DNA from: Acanthococcus lagerstroemiae
Lineage: Eukaryota; Arthropoda; Insecta; Hemiptera; Eriococcidae
NCBI GenBank assembly: GCA_031841125.1
Contig: CM063112.1
Span: forward strand, 25,074,603 to 25,138,602
Reading direction: 5' to 3'
Length of the DNA stretch: 64,000 nt
Each line of letters opens with the position of its first letter. The first letter of the stretch is position 1. The notes beneath the pieces are model-generated. The model saw only the letters and a list, made by a program, of their open reading frames with translations, searched no databases and had not been told where the DNA came from. Positions 1 through 11,356 of the stretch are shown piece by piece. A program made the translations under genes and the position numbers.

Positions 1-917
1 TATAAAATGCGGGAAAAAAACAACTGATGATTGATAGATGATAATTATATGGTAAGAAATGAGAATGGAAAATTGAAAAGGAATTATGAAATAAATAATT
101 CAGATGAAATTAATTTCATGTTGACGGTGAAATAAAACAAATGGAGTAGGTAGTTTGAGTAAAAATTGCTGATGCCGCCAAGTCCGATGAGTTTTAACGT
201 GATTTTTTTTTTAAATGGAATTTATAAGAATTATTAATAATTACTTTGTGTTGGTTTTTGTTCATTAAAAATTTATAATCTTAAGAAGTTTCGCGACAAA
301 TGTTAAAATTTTTCTGGCCTGAATTGCTCAACTTTCTTAAAATCGTTTTATACAGTCATGTTTTTTGTAATTCATTTTCTATAAAACACTGTACTTTCTT
401 ATGAGTTACCTAAAATGAATTTGAAAAGCATAAATTATAAAATTGAATGATAAAGGAGACAACCACATTTGACTGTAGTTCCAGTAGTATTCAAGTTTTT
501 TCAATTAGTTGAAACTCATTTTATGTAAATTGTAAATTAAAAATTTATTTTACACCGACTAACTAACATGTAAAATGTATTTTACCTGCCAAACCTGATT
601 TAAAACATATCCTTCTACAGTGCAAGCTGTCCTTCCATGGTTCAAATCTTTTCAATGTAAAGACAACAACGTGCTTTCGTATCTAAAATAACCCGACGTA
701 ATATTTTACAATAAATATATCTACTTATTTTTTGTTGAACGATAACAGAAATTACTTTGGATACAAAAAAAGTTAATACATACGACAGTTCCTCAAACTG
801 TTGATGAAAAATACTGTAAAATCAAAATTAAACAAAACTGTGAGAAATGGCAATGAAAAGTTAAATTAACGTAAATGCAGGCAATGGAACAAAGAGATCA
901 GTAATGAATTTTAAAAA
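1..917. other. AT-rich noncoding stretch
   Basis: No open reading frame, RNA gene or clear repeat is recognised here. The DNA is strongly AT-rich with scattered homopolymers. It runs into the minisatellite that starts near 918. Confidence 0.6.
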
Positions 918-1441
918 AATGCAACATGGCCTCAGTTTTAAACAAATGAAGCAAAAAATTATTTATAAAGTAAAAATTTGGTAATAAATATACGCAACAT
1001 GGCCCAAGTTTTGATAATAGATTCAGTAATAAAAAAACGCAACATGGCCTGAGTTTCGAACAAATGAAGCAAAGAAGTATTTGTGAAGTAAAAGTTCGGT
1101 AACAGAAAGGCACAACATAGCCCGAGTTTTGAACAAATGAAGCAAAAAAGTATTTGTAAAGTAAAATTTTGCCAATAAAAAAACACAACATGGCCCAAGT
1201 TTTGATAATAGATTCAGTAATTAAAAGACGCAACATGGTCTAAGTTTTGAACAAACAAAGTAAAGAAATATTTGTACAGTAAAAGTTCGGTAATAATAAA
1301 ACGCAACCTGGCCTGAGTTTTAAACAAATGAAGCAAAAATGGCCTGTGTTTCGAACAAACGAAGCGAAGAAATATTTGTAAAGTAAAAGTTCGGTAATAA
1401 TAAAACGCAACCTGGCCTGCGTTTCAAACAAATGAAGCAAA
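918..1441. repeat. minisatellite with GCAACATGGCC-type units
   Basis: A degenerate tandem array. Units open with a GCAACATGGCCTGAGTTT-like core, followed by an AACAAATGAAGC stretch and a GTAAAAGTTCGGTAATA-like spacer. Cores can be read near 924, 992, 1039, 1111, 1187, 1230, 1303, 1347 and 1406. Spacing is about 72 bp for the main unit and about 47 bp for a shortened unit reading CCCAAGTTTTGATAATAG, so the array has a higher-order pattern. The long minus-strand open frames here are by-products of the repeat and not genes. Confidence 0.85.
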
Positions 1442-1470
1442 AAAGAACAGAATCCCTTTGCCTCTCAAAA

Positions 1471-1565
1471 AGTAAACAACTGGCAAAAACCAAGTACATA
1501 CATAAAAAGTAAACAACTGGCAAAAACCAAGCACATACACAAAATGTAAGCAACTGGCAAATACG
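1471..1565. repeat. 37-38 bp tandem repeat, about 2.5 copies
   Basis: AGTAAACAACTGGCAAAAAC starts at 1471 and 1508, and a variant TGTAAGCAACTGGCAAATAC starts near 1546. Each is followed by CAAG(T/C)ACATACA. It lies just after the larger minisatellite and does not share its unit. Confidence 0.8.
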
Positions 1566-2486
1566 CAGTCATCGCGCAGTGTCAAACTTGATGCTACTAT
1601 GTAGAACATGGATCTTCCCACACTGCATTAGGAGCGCCAATCGCTCGCCAGTAAATGTCGCACGCACACATAGACACACACGCAAATCAACTTTAAAGCT
1701 TAATTACAGCTCAACGAATGATCTTTTTTACAGTATCTTTCACCATAAACCATAGGAAACTGAGGCTTTCATTTGAAACATTTTTCTAAGCTAACTGTTC
1801 AGTCCAGTAATGAGTTCACCTATTAAAACGACTCCTATATATAATAGATATTAATAATGATAAAATGAACAAATTTTCACCGAAACAAAACCATTTCATT
1901 GAATTTAGAATTTTGATTATGCTTCTTTTTTATGAGATTATTATAGAATAGTAAAATTTCCGTCAAAAGCTTCTCAAATGCAACACAAGCCGAAATTTGC
2001 AATGCCAGGCTCTTGTGTAGCATATTCTCTCGAGTTCCGTCGGTTTCACATTAGGATTGACCAAATTTTGTAGCTCAATGAACATGGAATGAAAAGCAGA
2101 GCCTGACATAAAAACATATCGAGATTCCAAACTTCAAATCAAGACGTCACATCATAAAAAATAATATATTGTACTTCGAATTCGAATGCAGCAACAACAT
2201 GACTAGAATGTTAATATAATTGCATAACTGCAACGCCGCGAATATTCCACAAATACCCAAATTACCTCGAAATGTTGATAAAATTGCAGAATCGAAACGC
2301 CGTAAATCTGTCATGTCACTGATTCGGGTCGTTTGAAATGTTAATGGAGACTGCGGAGCGCGATCAACAGAACGAGTCACGGGTGTCGAACCCCATCGAT
2401 TTTTATCAGGATCTGCTCTGGTTCTCCATCCAGAGCAACTGTGGCCGAGTCCGGGTTATTCCCTTTTTGACAATGTGACAATTTAT
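1566..2486. other. noncoding stretch, nothing recognised
   Basis: AT-rich with a short CA-rich patch near 1660-1690. A B-box-like GTCGAACCCC lies at about 2386 but I found no convincing tRNA or SINE around it. No coding region is supported. Confidence 0.5.
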
Positions 2487-3110
2487 TTACTTACGTAATG
2501 CAGGGGCAACCGGGACAATTACGGGATTTTTACATAAGGAAATTAATGCATAATTTGCACAATTTCTGAGTAATTGCGTGTAGATGTAGGCTTTTTGAAG
2601 ATGGTGGATTAGTTGGTCGGGTGTTACGGTTTGGAAAAGATTTTTGAGTGTAAGGGGGCTGAGGAGATGGAAGCGTAGAGACGTGAGAATTGGGCACTCC
2701 AGTAGGAGGTGTAGAATTGTGAGTGGATAATGACATTGAGAGCATATCGGAGGAGGTGATTTGTTGAGAAGGAATTCACGAGTAAGACGAGTATGGCCAA
2801 GTGAGTGGTCGGGTGAGGATGACGTCGTGTCTGCGATGACCGGTGGAGAGGATGACTGTGGCTTGGGGTGTTGAAGATGGATCGAAGTTGACGTGTGGGA
2901 TGTTGAGCTTGCCAGCGTTGAGAACATTCTTGCTTCTGGGAGATGGAAGTCCGAGAGTTTCTAGGGCAGTTTCTAGTCAGGGTGCAAAGCGTTTCCGATA
3001 GTAGGTTCTGTGGCGGATGATTTCCTCCAGTTGGAATAGCGTTCGTGTGGATCTGTTGATGCGGATAATGACACGAAGGAAAAGTAGTTGTGGACGAAGG
3101 TTTGGTGGAA
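2487..3110 (-). pseudogene. non-LTR retrotransposon ORF2 tail (RNase H end and Cys/His finger), decayed
   Basis: The minus-strand translation contains GHTRLTREFLLNKSPPP, then C-x2-C (ICSQCHYPLT), H and LLLECP. This is the usual end of the RNase H domain and C-terminal Cys/His finger in RNase H-bearing LINEs (I/LOA/R1-related groups). The stretch further upstream (about 2930-3110) reads as the preceding linker in other frames, so at least one frameshift is present. The polymerase part of this element is absent: at about 3110 the sequence changes to an unrelated RTE. It is a 3' fragment abutting or inserted at the RTE. Family placement within RNase H LINEs is uncertain; being an ORF2 tail is fairly safe. 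Confidence 0.65.
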
Positions 3111-4695
3111 GTTCGTTGCATTCTCAGCCCGACCCTTCCCAATTCATTTGCCGCATTGCTTCCTCTAGGACGAAAATAAAACATATTTGGTGACAATGGG
3201 TCCCCTCGTCTGACTCCCCTCTCAATATTGAAGTTTTCCCCACGATTTTCCAATTCTACATATGCTGAGGCACCGTCGTAACCATTTTAAATTATATTTA
3301 TTTCTTTTTGTCCTATCCCCTGTGCCTTCAGTGTCTTCCAGACATATTTGTGATCCACCAAGTCGAAAGCCTTTGAGAAGTCTATTAAAAGAAAGTAAAT
3401 ATCGAAGTTGTATTCTTTTGCTTTTTCAATAATTTGATTCAAAATGAAGATTTGGTCTATCGTGGGGTGATTCCTTCTAAACCCGGCTTGCTCCCTTGGT
3501 TGGTGCCAATCGAGCTGGGGGTAGAGTCTATCTTTTAAAATTTTCATGAACAATTTTCCCAAATTTGAAATAAGACTAATGGGCCTGTAGTTTTTAATTT
3601 CTTCTTTTTCCCCTTTTTGAATAGCAAAATAATTTTTGCCTCCCTCCATTGTTACGGGGTGGTTTCCTCCTCCAGAATTCTGTTAAATAATTTCGTGAAG
3701 ACCACTTTAGCCTGAAGTATTTTTGACATTTCATTGGAGTTAACAACCCCCTTTCCCTTCTGACCCTTCTCCCTCTTCTCTTTTTCCATATAGTTCTTTA
3801 AAGAAATCTGTGGCTGTTTATATTATGCTTTTGCGGTCAGAAATCCTCTCTCCTCCTGCATTGCATAAGCTAGGGATTAGCTTTCTACCTGTGAAAAGGG
3901 CTTTGTTTACTTTTTTCGTTGATTAGCTTTCGGTTAAGATGCTCTCGATCAGTTTGCTATCGTAGTTCCTCACGTCTTTCTTTATATCCGTCTCAACCAT
4001 TTTCCTCAATACAAGCAGTTTGATGTTTTCCTTTACTGTCCTCTGGTCTTTCCTCTCTAATGTATCTCTTTCTTCTATGAGTATCTTGGTGCCCTTCAAC
4101 AGCTTATCATCTGTCCGCACCATCGGTCTGAGTTTGCCAAACTGGTCCGCAACCTCCTGAATTCCTTTCACAAGCTTTTGGTATACTTCCTCCAACGTGT
4201 ATTCTTGCCATACCTTGTTCGTATTTTCCAGCCGTTTACTCAACTCCTTTCTTGCTTCTTGCCAGGCATGAGGAGGGATGATTTTAACGCCCCGAGTCTT
4301 TGGTCTGTGATTGTGATACTTGGCTCTCTTCGGGAATCCTATCACAGCTCTGCAAAGTCTATGATCCGAACTAAAACGGAAGCCCGGCAGGGTCGCCGAG
4401 TTCTCTACCACTGACATGTCGTGAACTAATTTCGTTTTTGTATTTCCCCCCTGGGGATTGACAAGTCCACTTCAATTTTTTAGTTTTCCGGAAGAAGCTG
4501 TTTGCCACTTTTAAGTTGTTTCTCATACAAAAGTCCAAAAGTTTCTCTCCATTTAAATTTCGAATTCCAAGATCAAACTCTCCAATATTTTCTGTGCCCC
4601 CCTCCCGGGGCCCTATAATTGAATTCTAATCTCCCATTAGGAAGTTGTAGTATTCCTTATGACCGTTCAGAGTTTCTTCGCAGTCTTCGTAAAAT
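3111..4695 (-). pseudogene. RTE-clade retrotransposon A: endonuclease end, linker and RT (main part)
   Basis: Read from high to low coordinates. About 4695-4620 gives the endonuclease motif FLMGD followed by a stop, then NSIIG. About 4570-4440 gives GEFDLGIRN, LLDFCMRNNLKVANSFF and a WT-Q-SPGGKYKNEI motif. 4400-4370 gives the catalytic SDHR. A basic linker follows (4350-3930). The RT core is at about 3640-3290, with NYRPISLISN, QAGFRRN and the motif A sequence LLIDFSKAFD (Asp present). GVRRGDPLSPN follows at 3210-3170. Stops and frameshifts separate these blocks, so no protein is made. The N-terminal endonuclease lies 6.7 kb away at 11357-11569, because a Jockey element landed in codons just before the FLMGD motif. 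The 3' end is lost at about 3110. Confidence 0.85.
4683..4695. repeat. target-site duplication of the Jockey element, left copy
   Basis: GTCTTCGTAAAAT at 4683-4695 recurs exactly at 11357-11369, straight after the Jockey poly(A). A preceding A may extend it to 14 bp. The duplicated bases belong to the RTE endonuclease gene, in which the frame reads FYED. Confidence 0.9.
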
Positions 4696-4866
4696 CAGTT
4701 CTAAATAATCAGCGAAAGAGACAACACGTTTATGGTGCGATATCGTTGAGTTACGTAATATTATTATCTACATACTCGTTCGTTTGATTTATCCCGTTGC
4801 ATGAATTAACCTGTGCGCGCAGTGTCAACCAGTATAACAAAGTGGTACTAAATTGTTAACGTCACT

Positions 4867-6232
4867 ATGAATGCAACATCTGACGGGAATAAAAATAAAC
4901 AAGAACTACCTAAGAGCTTCGATAAACCTCCGGTGCCATGTGATTACCAGGAACCGCGCTACCTCAAAAAACGAAAACGAAATTCTAATCCAGCTTCGCC
5001 AAACAACAGTCCGCCCGGCACAACACAGTCTTCAAAGATCGCGTCCCAGATGGGTAAGACCTCACAGGCTATATATAATCGTTATACTGGAAGGTTTGAT
5101 ATATTGCGTCAACTCCATGACGATTAGGAAAACGCTACACAGCAGGATAACTCCCAAAAACAGCAGTCAACCTCCCAAGTGAGGAGAAAGAATTTTGAAA
5201 TTCCACCTATTGTGCTACATCGCATAACAGACACTAATAAATTGAAAAGTGTAATTGAAAACAAACTAACGCTCGATGATTACGTCATTGCCCTAGGCAG
5301 GAGTAACACTGTCCGTATCAAACCTAAAACGATAGAGAACTACAAGGCAATTATCAACGTGTTCAAAGACGAAAATCTAACAGGCTACACCTTCACTCCC
5401 AAATCGGAAGTTCCTTTTCGGGTGGTGATAAAGGGAATACATCCATCAACAGCGATAGCTGAGATTGAGAAAGGGATAATGGAAGCCGGACATCAAATAC
5501 ATGGGCACATAGTTGCGACACGATTTCGCGGACAGAAGGATAAACTGCTGCCCATACACTTTGTCTCACTTAAGAAAGCTATAAACAACGAAAGGGTTTA
5601 TGATATGCGCTACTTGTGTAATCACGTAGTGAAAAAAGAACCCCCCCCCCCCGTAAAATGAATAAAGTAGTCCAGTGCCAAAGGTGCCAAGCCTATGGAC
5701 ATACTAAGGTAAATTGTTTTGAGAGACCAGTATGTGTTTTAAGTGTAGTGGTCCGCACCTGACAACTGACTGCGATAAAGGCAGTAACATACCAAAAGAA
5801 CAGCTGTGCTGTGCCTTATGTAGCGAAAAACATCCGCCTAGCTACAGAGGATGCAGCGTATATAAAGATATAATCGAACGCCGAAAAAAACCAAATAACC
5901 CAAATAATGCTAAAATACCCAAATAACCCAAATTAATGCTATGAATCCACGAGCACCTCGAAAACAATCAAATACACAAGAGCAAACCACGCAGTCAAAC
6001 GATAGGCCACCGCCTCCGCCACCAGGCCCAAATCCACAAATAAAATACAATCGTCAATGGGAAAAACTATTCTCAAGCCGTAAGGGGTTCGCCAAACCAA
6101 TACGATCCTGAACAAAACAGCATTATAAACAACCTCGTCATACAGCAAACAGCTTTGCTCCAGCAAGTACTTACACAGTTAACCCTACTCACAACAGCTA
6201 TCAACAAATTAATCGCCAAAATCGAAACATGA
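4867..6232 (+). pseudogene. Jockey ORF1 (gag-like nucleic-acid-binding protein), frameshifted
   Basis: The start ATG at 4867 opens MNATSDGNKNKQ. An in-frame TAG at 5125-5127 interrupts the acidic/basic N-terminal region, then the same frame continues to 5661. Residues around 5390-5600 (VPFRVVIKGIHPST to HFVSLKK) match the pre-C2HC domain of Jockey gag proteins. A run of 12 C at 5641-5652 breaks the frame. Three zinc knuckles follow: CQRCQAYGHTKVNC, CFKCSGPHLTTDC and CALCSEKHPPSYRGC, with another one-base shift near 5736. A proline-rich patch (about 6010) and a heptad-like tail (INNLVIQQTALLQQVL) end at TGA 6230-6232. Normal role: coating the RNA in the retrotransposition particle. Confidence 0.88.
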
Positions 6233-8739
6233 GCGAATCACTATGCGTAATGACATGGAATGCAAATGGCATTCAGCTGCATAAGCATGAAATTGAGCTA
6301 CTGTTAAAAAACCACAATGTTGATATACTATTACTATCAGAAACCCACCTGAAAGAAGGATCGAAAATTCACTTTAAAAACTATCACTGCTATCATGCGC
6401 ACCACCCATCCGGCCGAGCCAGAGGAGGTTCTACTGTAGTAGTTAAGCACAACCTTCGACATTACTCGTTAAAACCGCTGATTGACCCCATAATCCAAGC
6501 TGCTTTCATTGTAATTGAAGATGCTAATGGTGGCAAGTTAACTTTGGGCTCTGTTTACATGCCTCCGAATGAACCCATAGTTAAAACAGTATACAACAAC
6601 CTTGTCAAATCACTAAAAGGATCCTGGGTATTAGCTGGTGATTGGAATGCTAAGCACCCTGGATGGGGATCGAGAACTGTTACACCGAGAGGCAAAGCGC
6701 TCCATAACACCTTCCAAGGGTCGCGATGCCAGTTTGTAGCAGCTCCTGAACTTACGCACTGGCCGACCGACCCAACAAAGATGCCTGATACCCTTGATTT
6801 CTTTGTTCTACATGAACTCAATAATCGATTCTGCAGTATCGCTATGTGCCATGAAGTCAACGGAAATCATCTCCCTCTAGTACTTCGGGTCAGTGTAGTT
6901 CCTCTTGCAGAGGCAGCGCCGCCCGCTCTTACAAGCAAGTTAACAGATTGGGCTGCCTTCAGGGCGTGGATTGAGAAAAATATCAAGCTTGATCTACACA
7001 TGAAACAAGGATATGAGATAGATGATGCGGTTGAAAATATAACTGTCCTGATTCAGAAAGCTGCACGCCTCGCTACGCCTTATACGAAACGTCGACCAAA
7101 TTCGTTTAAGTCTCCTGCTGTGATTGTACAGAAGATCAAAGAGAAGCGAGCAGCACGCAAGCTCTGGCAAAGAACGCGTTATCCGGTACATAAAACCCAC
7201 TTAAACAAACTAACCAAAGAACTGCGGGAAGACATGGCAGAATATAAAGAAAGACTCCTTTCACACTATCTGGAAGAGCTCTCACCTGGAGATCCAGAAA
7301 AAACATCGCTATCGGACGACCAAGTACCTAAAAAAAGGAGGCTCAGCGGTACTTCCAATAAAAAATAGCATTGGAGAGTGGGCTCGATCTGGTGCTGAAC
7401 GTTCTGAGGTCTTTGCCAACTACTTTTACAACAGCTTCTCACCAAATCCCACTGTTGATCATCAATTTGAGAGAACTGTCAACGATGATATCTTAACACC
7501 ATCCGAGCTTGAAATCCCCATCAAATCCGTCACTGTCCATGAAGTACGCAACGTCATCAGTGGTATAGGAAATCGTAAAGCACCCGGCTATGATTTAATT
7601 ACTGGAGAAATCATCAAAAATCTGCCACCCAAAGCTATCAGGTTGCTTACCATAATATTCAATCGCATCCTCTACACCGGATGGTTCCCATCCCAGTGGA
7701 AATATGCGATTGTAATCACTGTACCAAAGCCAGACAAGCCACCGGAACTGGCCTCCTCCTATCGGCCTATCAGTCTGCTCCCGGTGCTAAGTAAAATATT
7801 TGAGAAGCTGTTAATGGCAAGAATTAAATCCATCCTAGACGAAAACGAAACTATACCAGATCATCAGTTTGGATTTCGATTGCGACACTCGTCTACTGAT
7901 CAGCTACTCCGAGTCACCGACACCATTACCAACGCTCTGGAGCATAAAGAATACTGTTGCGCTGTATTCCTGGATGTGCAATCGGCCTTCGATAAAGTCT
8001 GAATAAACGGTATTCTTTACAAGTTGAAGCGTTGCCTACCGTATACAAGTTGATGAATACCTACTTGAACGGCCGAATCTTGCAGGTGAGGGTCGGAAAT
8101 GTTACCTCTGGCTTTAGAGAAATTCGAGCGGGAGTGCCGCAGGGCAGCGTCCTTGGGCCTACAATATACTCTATATACACCGCTGATATACCCGAGCCGC
8201 GTGGAGTTGTGTTGGGCACCTTCGCAAACGATACGGCATACCTAGCCACAAATGCTGACCCTGTGGAAGCTGCTAATACGTTACAGACAGCGATCACTAA
8301 ATTAGAGAGCTGGCTTGATTTATGGAAGATCAAAGTCAATCCGAACAAGTCCGTTAACGTTGTCTTTACATTAAATAAACGTATTTCACCACCGATCAAG
8401 TTCAAAGGGGAAGTAGTTCCAAGGTCTGATACTGCAAAATACCCAGGCTTAAACCTCGACGCCAAACTGACATGGCGTGCTCATGTCAATAAGAAGACTG
8501 CTGAATTGAGAATTAAGCGCTCCAGAATGCATTGGCTACTAAATCGAAACTCCACTCTAACGCTTGAAAATAAATTGCTCTTATACAAAGTGATACTTAA
8601 ACCAGTGTGGATGTATGGGGCGCAAATATGGGGACAAGCACGTAAATCCACCGCACGAAAGATACAAATATTCCAAAACGAAGTACTCCGCCTCATCACT
8701 GGCGCACCGTTATTTACAACAATCGAACAGCTGCACACC
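6229..8739 (+). pseudogene. Jockey ORF2 (APE endonuclease-reverse transcriptase), main part, inactive
   Basis: The ATG at 6229 overlaps the ORF1 stop (ATGA), the usual Jockey arrangement. The first 200 residues are the APE endonuclease: MTWNANGI, LLLSETHLK, AGDWNAKHPGWGS, and a C-terminal NGNHLPL where SDHLP is typical. The frame breaks near 7310. RT blocks follow in other frames: RKAPGYDLI (7575), YRPISLLPVLSKIFEK (about 7760), FGFRLRHSSTDQ (7870), VFLDVQSAFDKV then a TGA at 8000-8002 where Trp is expected, AGVPQGSVLGP (8130) and FAND (8221-8232). FAND replaces FADD, so the first of the paired catalytic aspartates is Asn (codon AAC 8227-8229). The coding region is cut at codon level by a hAT insertion at 8740 and resumes at 11022. 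Confidence 0.88.
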
Positions 8740-11013
8740 CAGAGCTTCGGAGTAAAGCCAAAATTTGCTCCGGAAAACGTTCCGGAGCAAATTTCTGACT
8801 GGATGAATCTGCGGAGTGGAGTAAACAAACCGATTTTTTCCGCATAATTCGAAGGCTCGGAAAAAACGATCATTTTTTTCCGGAGGAATTTCCGGAGTAA
8901 ACAATCAACTTTTTCCGGAGGAATTCGGAGTAGTTTTCCGACGGAATAATCGATGAAGTAAGAATAATGCAATACTGAGGGAAAATAAATAATTATTTTT
9001 TATGAAATTAAAATTAATTTGACTGAATTCTAAATTGTTATGGTAATTATTTAACGTATTTATCTTCAATGTCTTTCTTGTGAATGTCAGATACGAATAC
9101 AACGAAGCATCTACATAAATGTATAATTCTGAATTCCTCTTGGAGTGAATAGTGAATAATAATCCAACGTGATATGGATATATGTATTATAATTATGTAG
9201 ACTTTTACACAGTAACGTGATTTGGAAATGACTGCAAGGAATAATGGTCTCCTTTTCAAGCAGGAGTGAGAAAAACTTCGTGAGTATACTTTTATAAAAG
9301 CTATACTGCAATAATAATAGAATCCACAGGAATGTAGAAGAGAAGTAGATGTAACATAGTATTTTCACAAATATCACTGAATCGTGAGTACATAGAATTT
9401 CTAATAGTTATCACCGTGTGAGCCTCACGCTTGGAAAGACGAAGGATACAAAGCTTTTATTCTTCAAGAGTAGCATCCTGTCCTCTCTGTATGTTTCAAA
9501 ATATACACAATGGGAGATTCAGAGTTCGTCCAGTAAAACTAAATTAGTATCAATAGTTCATGAAAATTTTGTTATTCAGATGTGATTTGGTTAATCTACA
9601 ATGGACTAAACTAGTGGGCCAGTTTGACCTGTATCAAAGTTGTGCAGTTCACAACATCGTACTCTGCTCTACAATTCAACTTCAACCTTTGACAGCGGCT
9701 GTTTGTCTTTGAGAACCGATTAGTCAAGTCTGTCATAGCATGATTGTTCTAAAGTACTACCCAGTCACACTTTATACAATCTTTATTAATGGATAAGTGC
9801 GAATCAACAAGTTTATCGCAAATAATGATGATGAACCACAAAATTAAATTTTGCTGAATCAAGGGAAATTGTTTGATGTAAAATTTGTATAACTACAGTT
9901 TGAGATTATTAATTTTCACAATAAGGAAACCCGAAGTGTGAAAAATTAAACCAAATAACTTGCCACAGAACACTAATTTTTCCGTGAATTCCAATTTCAA
10001 AGCAATTTGTTTAACCTCTAGGTTCATAGAATTTAGTGTCTTCGTGAACATTTCAAGTCCCAATGAATAATAATAATACAGTAAAACCTCTCATTAAATC
10101 GAACCTCGTTAATAGGGAAAACCCCTGTAGCACGAAGTAAAACGCTTGTCCCTTGGGGAAACCTCTAACATTTGAAAAAATACATTGTTTTTGACACCCT
10201 CAGTAATACAAAGAAATAACACGTGAAAACCTCTCTAAACTTCGAACGTGTTGATATTAGAACCTCGCCAATGTGAAGGTTGCATGAAACCCTCTACAAT
10301 TCGAACGTTTTCCTATTAAATCCTAGTTTGCACGAGGAAATGAAAAATTTATCGTCTTACATATGTTTAGACACAATTTGAAACATGATGACTTTTTCAA
10401 GCGTTTCATGAAATTGAGAAATGTGTTGATCGGGCAATTTTCGAATGTATTAAACAAACCAAAATAACTGATTTCTTTAAAAAATAAGCAGTACTGAATT
10501 ACGTATACATTACACTGTACAAAAATAGAAAACACCTCGATAAAACGAATTTTTTTTCTATTCACCTCGGATATTCGAACTCTCTCTACTTCGAAACTCT
10601 CCCTAAATCGAAAAGTTTGCCATTCCCGTCAGTCTCGTATTAGCGAGGTTTTACTGTAATATAAAATGAAATGGAATGTAAATTCTTTATTGCTGTGATC
10701 TGAATTTATGGATTAATGGTCAGATAATAATTGTAAAACGAACACAAATCTAATTATTATAATCCATATAAACCAAAACCCACCTAAAATTAAAATTGAA
10801 CTACTGATTAGGTGATAAAAACACATCTGATAAATTTCTTTCCGGATGAGCCGGAGTATTCCGGAGCAGTCTGCTCCGGGAGTTTCCTCCGGAAAAATAA
10901 TCAGTCGGATGATCCGACCTAGGAATTCTTCCGGAACAATCGGCGGAGTTCGGAAATTTCCGACAGCGGTCGGAGCAAAACTTTTTCCTTTTCCGGCTTG
11001 CTCCGAAGCTCTG
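8740..11013. mobile_element. hAT-type non-autonomous DNA transposon, 2.27 kb
   Basis: Flanked by the 8-bp duplication TGCACACC (8732-8739 and 11014-11021). The ends are inverted: CAGAGCTTCGGAGTAAAGCC on the left and, reverse-complemented, CAGAGCTTCGGAGCAAGCC on the right. The 8-bp duplication and CAG start are typical of hAT. Subterminal regions (8770-8950 and 10840-10990) carry many TTCCGGAG / CTCCGGAA copies in both orientations, likely transposase-binding repeats. I see no transposase: the interior (about 8950-10840) is AT-rich, apart from the MITE at 10079-10656. It interrupts the Jockey RT C-terminus exactly; removing it and one duplication restores the Jockey sequence. Confidence 0.9.
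10079..10656. mobile_element. pogo/Tigger-type MITE, 578 bp
   Basis: Starts CAGTAAAACCTC and ends GAGGTTTTACTG, with TA on both sides (10077-10078 and 10657-10658). TA duplication with CAGTAAAACCTC-type ends is typical of pogo/Tigger-derived MITEs. The interior repeats AACCTCTCTAAACTTCGAAC-like phrases at both ends. No transposase is seen. It sits inside the hAT element, making it the youngest layer of the nest. Confidence 0.88.
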
Positions 11014-11021
11014 TGCACACC

Positions 11022-11183
11022 TATACGGAGATGCCATACGTCCACGAAGCCATACGAGAAGCAGCTACAGCTCATGCAAATAGACTTGAGAGACACGACA
11101 ACCCACTAGCTATCAACCTACTCGATAATTCCGAAGTTACGCGACGACTTAGGCGACTGCATTTCCATGATTTAATCTATTGA
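11022..11183 (+). pseudogene. Jockey ORF2, C-terminal remainder after the hAT insertion
   Basis: The frame reads MPYVHEAIREAATAHANRLE, then NPLAINLLDNSEVTRRLRRLHFH and a TGA stop at 11181-11183. This is the normal Jockey ORF2 C-terminus and joins the block ending IEQLHT at 8739. The 3' UTR follows to about 11341. Confidence 0.85.
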
Positions 11184-11356
11184 AACAATAACGCTGTATA
11201 AATTTTAATTACTTTTTAGAAATACACTAATGTTTAATCATGGGGAAGGCTACATGATGATGTAGTACTTCCACAAACCTATAATAGTAACTACCCAAAA
11301 TTCAAGGGCCAACTGGCTGATGTATTTGAATAATATACGTTAAAAAAAAAAAAAAA

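Larger units (their letters stand above)
4696..11356 (+). mobile_element. Jockey-clade non-LTR retrotransposon with nested insertions
   Basis: Bounded by the 13-bp GTCTTCGTAAAAT duplication and ending in A15 (11342-11356), the signature of target-primed reverse transcription. Without the hAT insertion at 8740-11013 and the hAT's own 8-bp duplication, the element is about 4.4 kb, normal for Jockey. It has a 5' UTR of about 170 bp, a gag-like ORF1, an endonuclease-RT ORF2 overlapping ORF1 by ATGA, and a 3' UTR of about 160 bp. Several frameshifts and stops, plus an altered RT active site, show that this copy is dead. Confidence 0.92.

Noticed and set aside
898..1621. Five overlapping minus-strand open frames of 65-112 codons
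   Set aside because: They lie in tandem repeats and show only repeat-derived Cys/Phe/Leu phrases (ASFV, LLPNFY) recurring in several frames. No domain or start context.
2380..2470. tRNA or SINE around the B-box-like GTCGAACCCC
   Set aside because: No A box at proper spacing and no stem pairing on either strand.
4178..4414. Plus-strand frame of 78 codons
   Set aside because: Lies antisense to the RTE endonuclease and linker, which shows clear family motifs on the other strand.
8481..9377. Minus-strand open frames over the Jockey 3' end and hAT left end
   Set aside because: Antisense shadows of the Jockey RT and AT-rich hAT interior. No recognisable protein.
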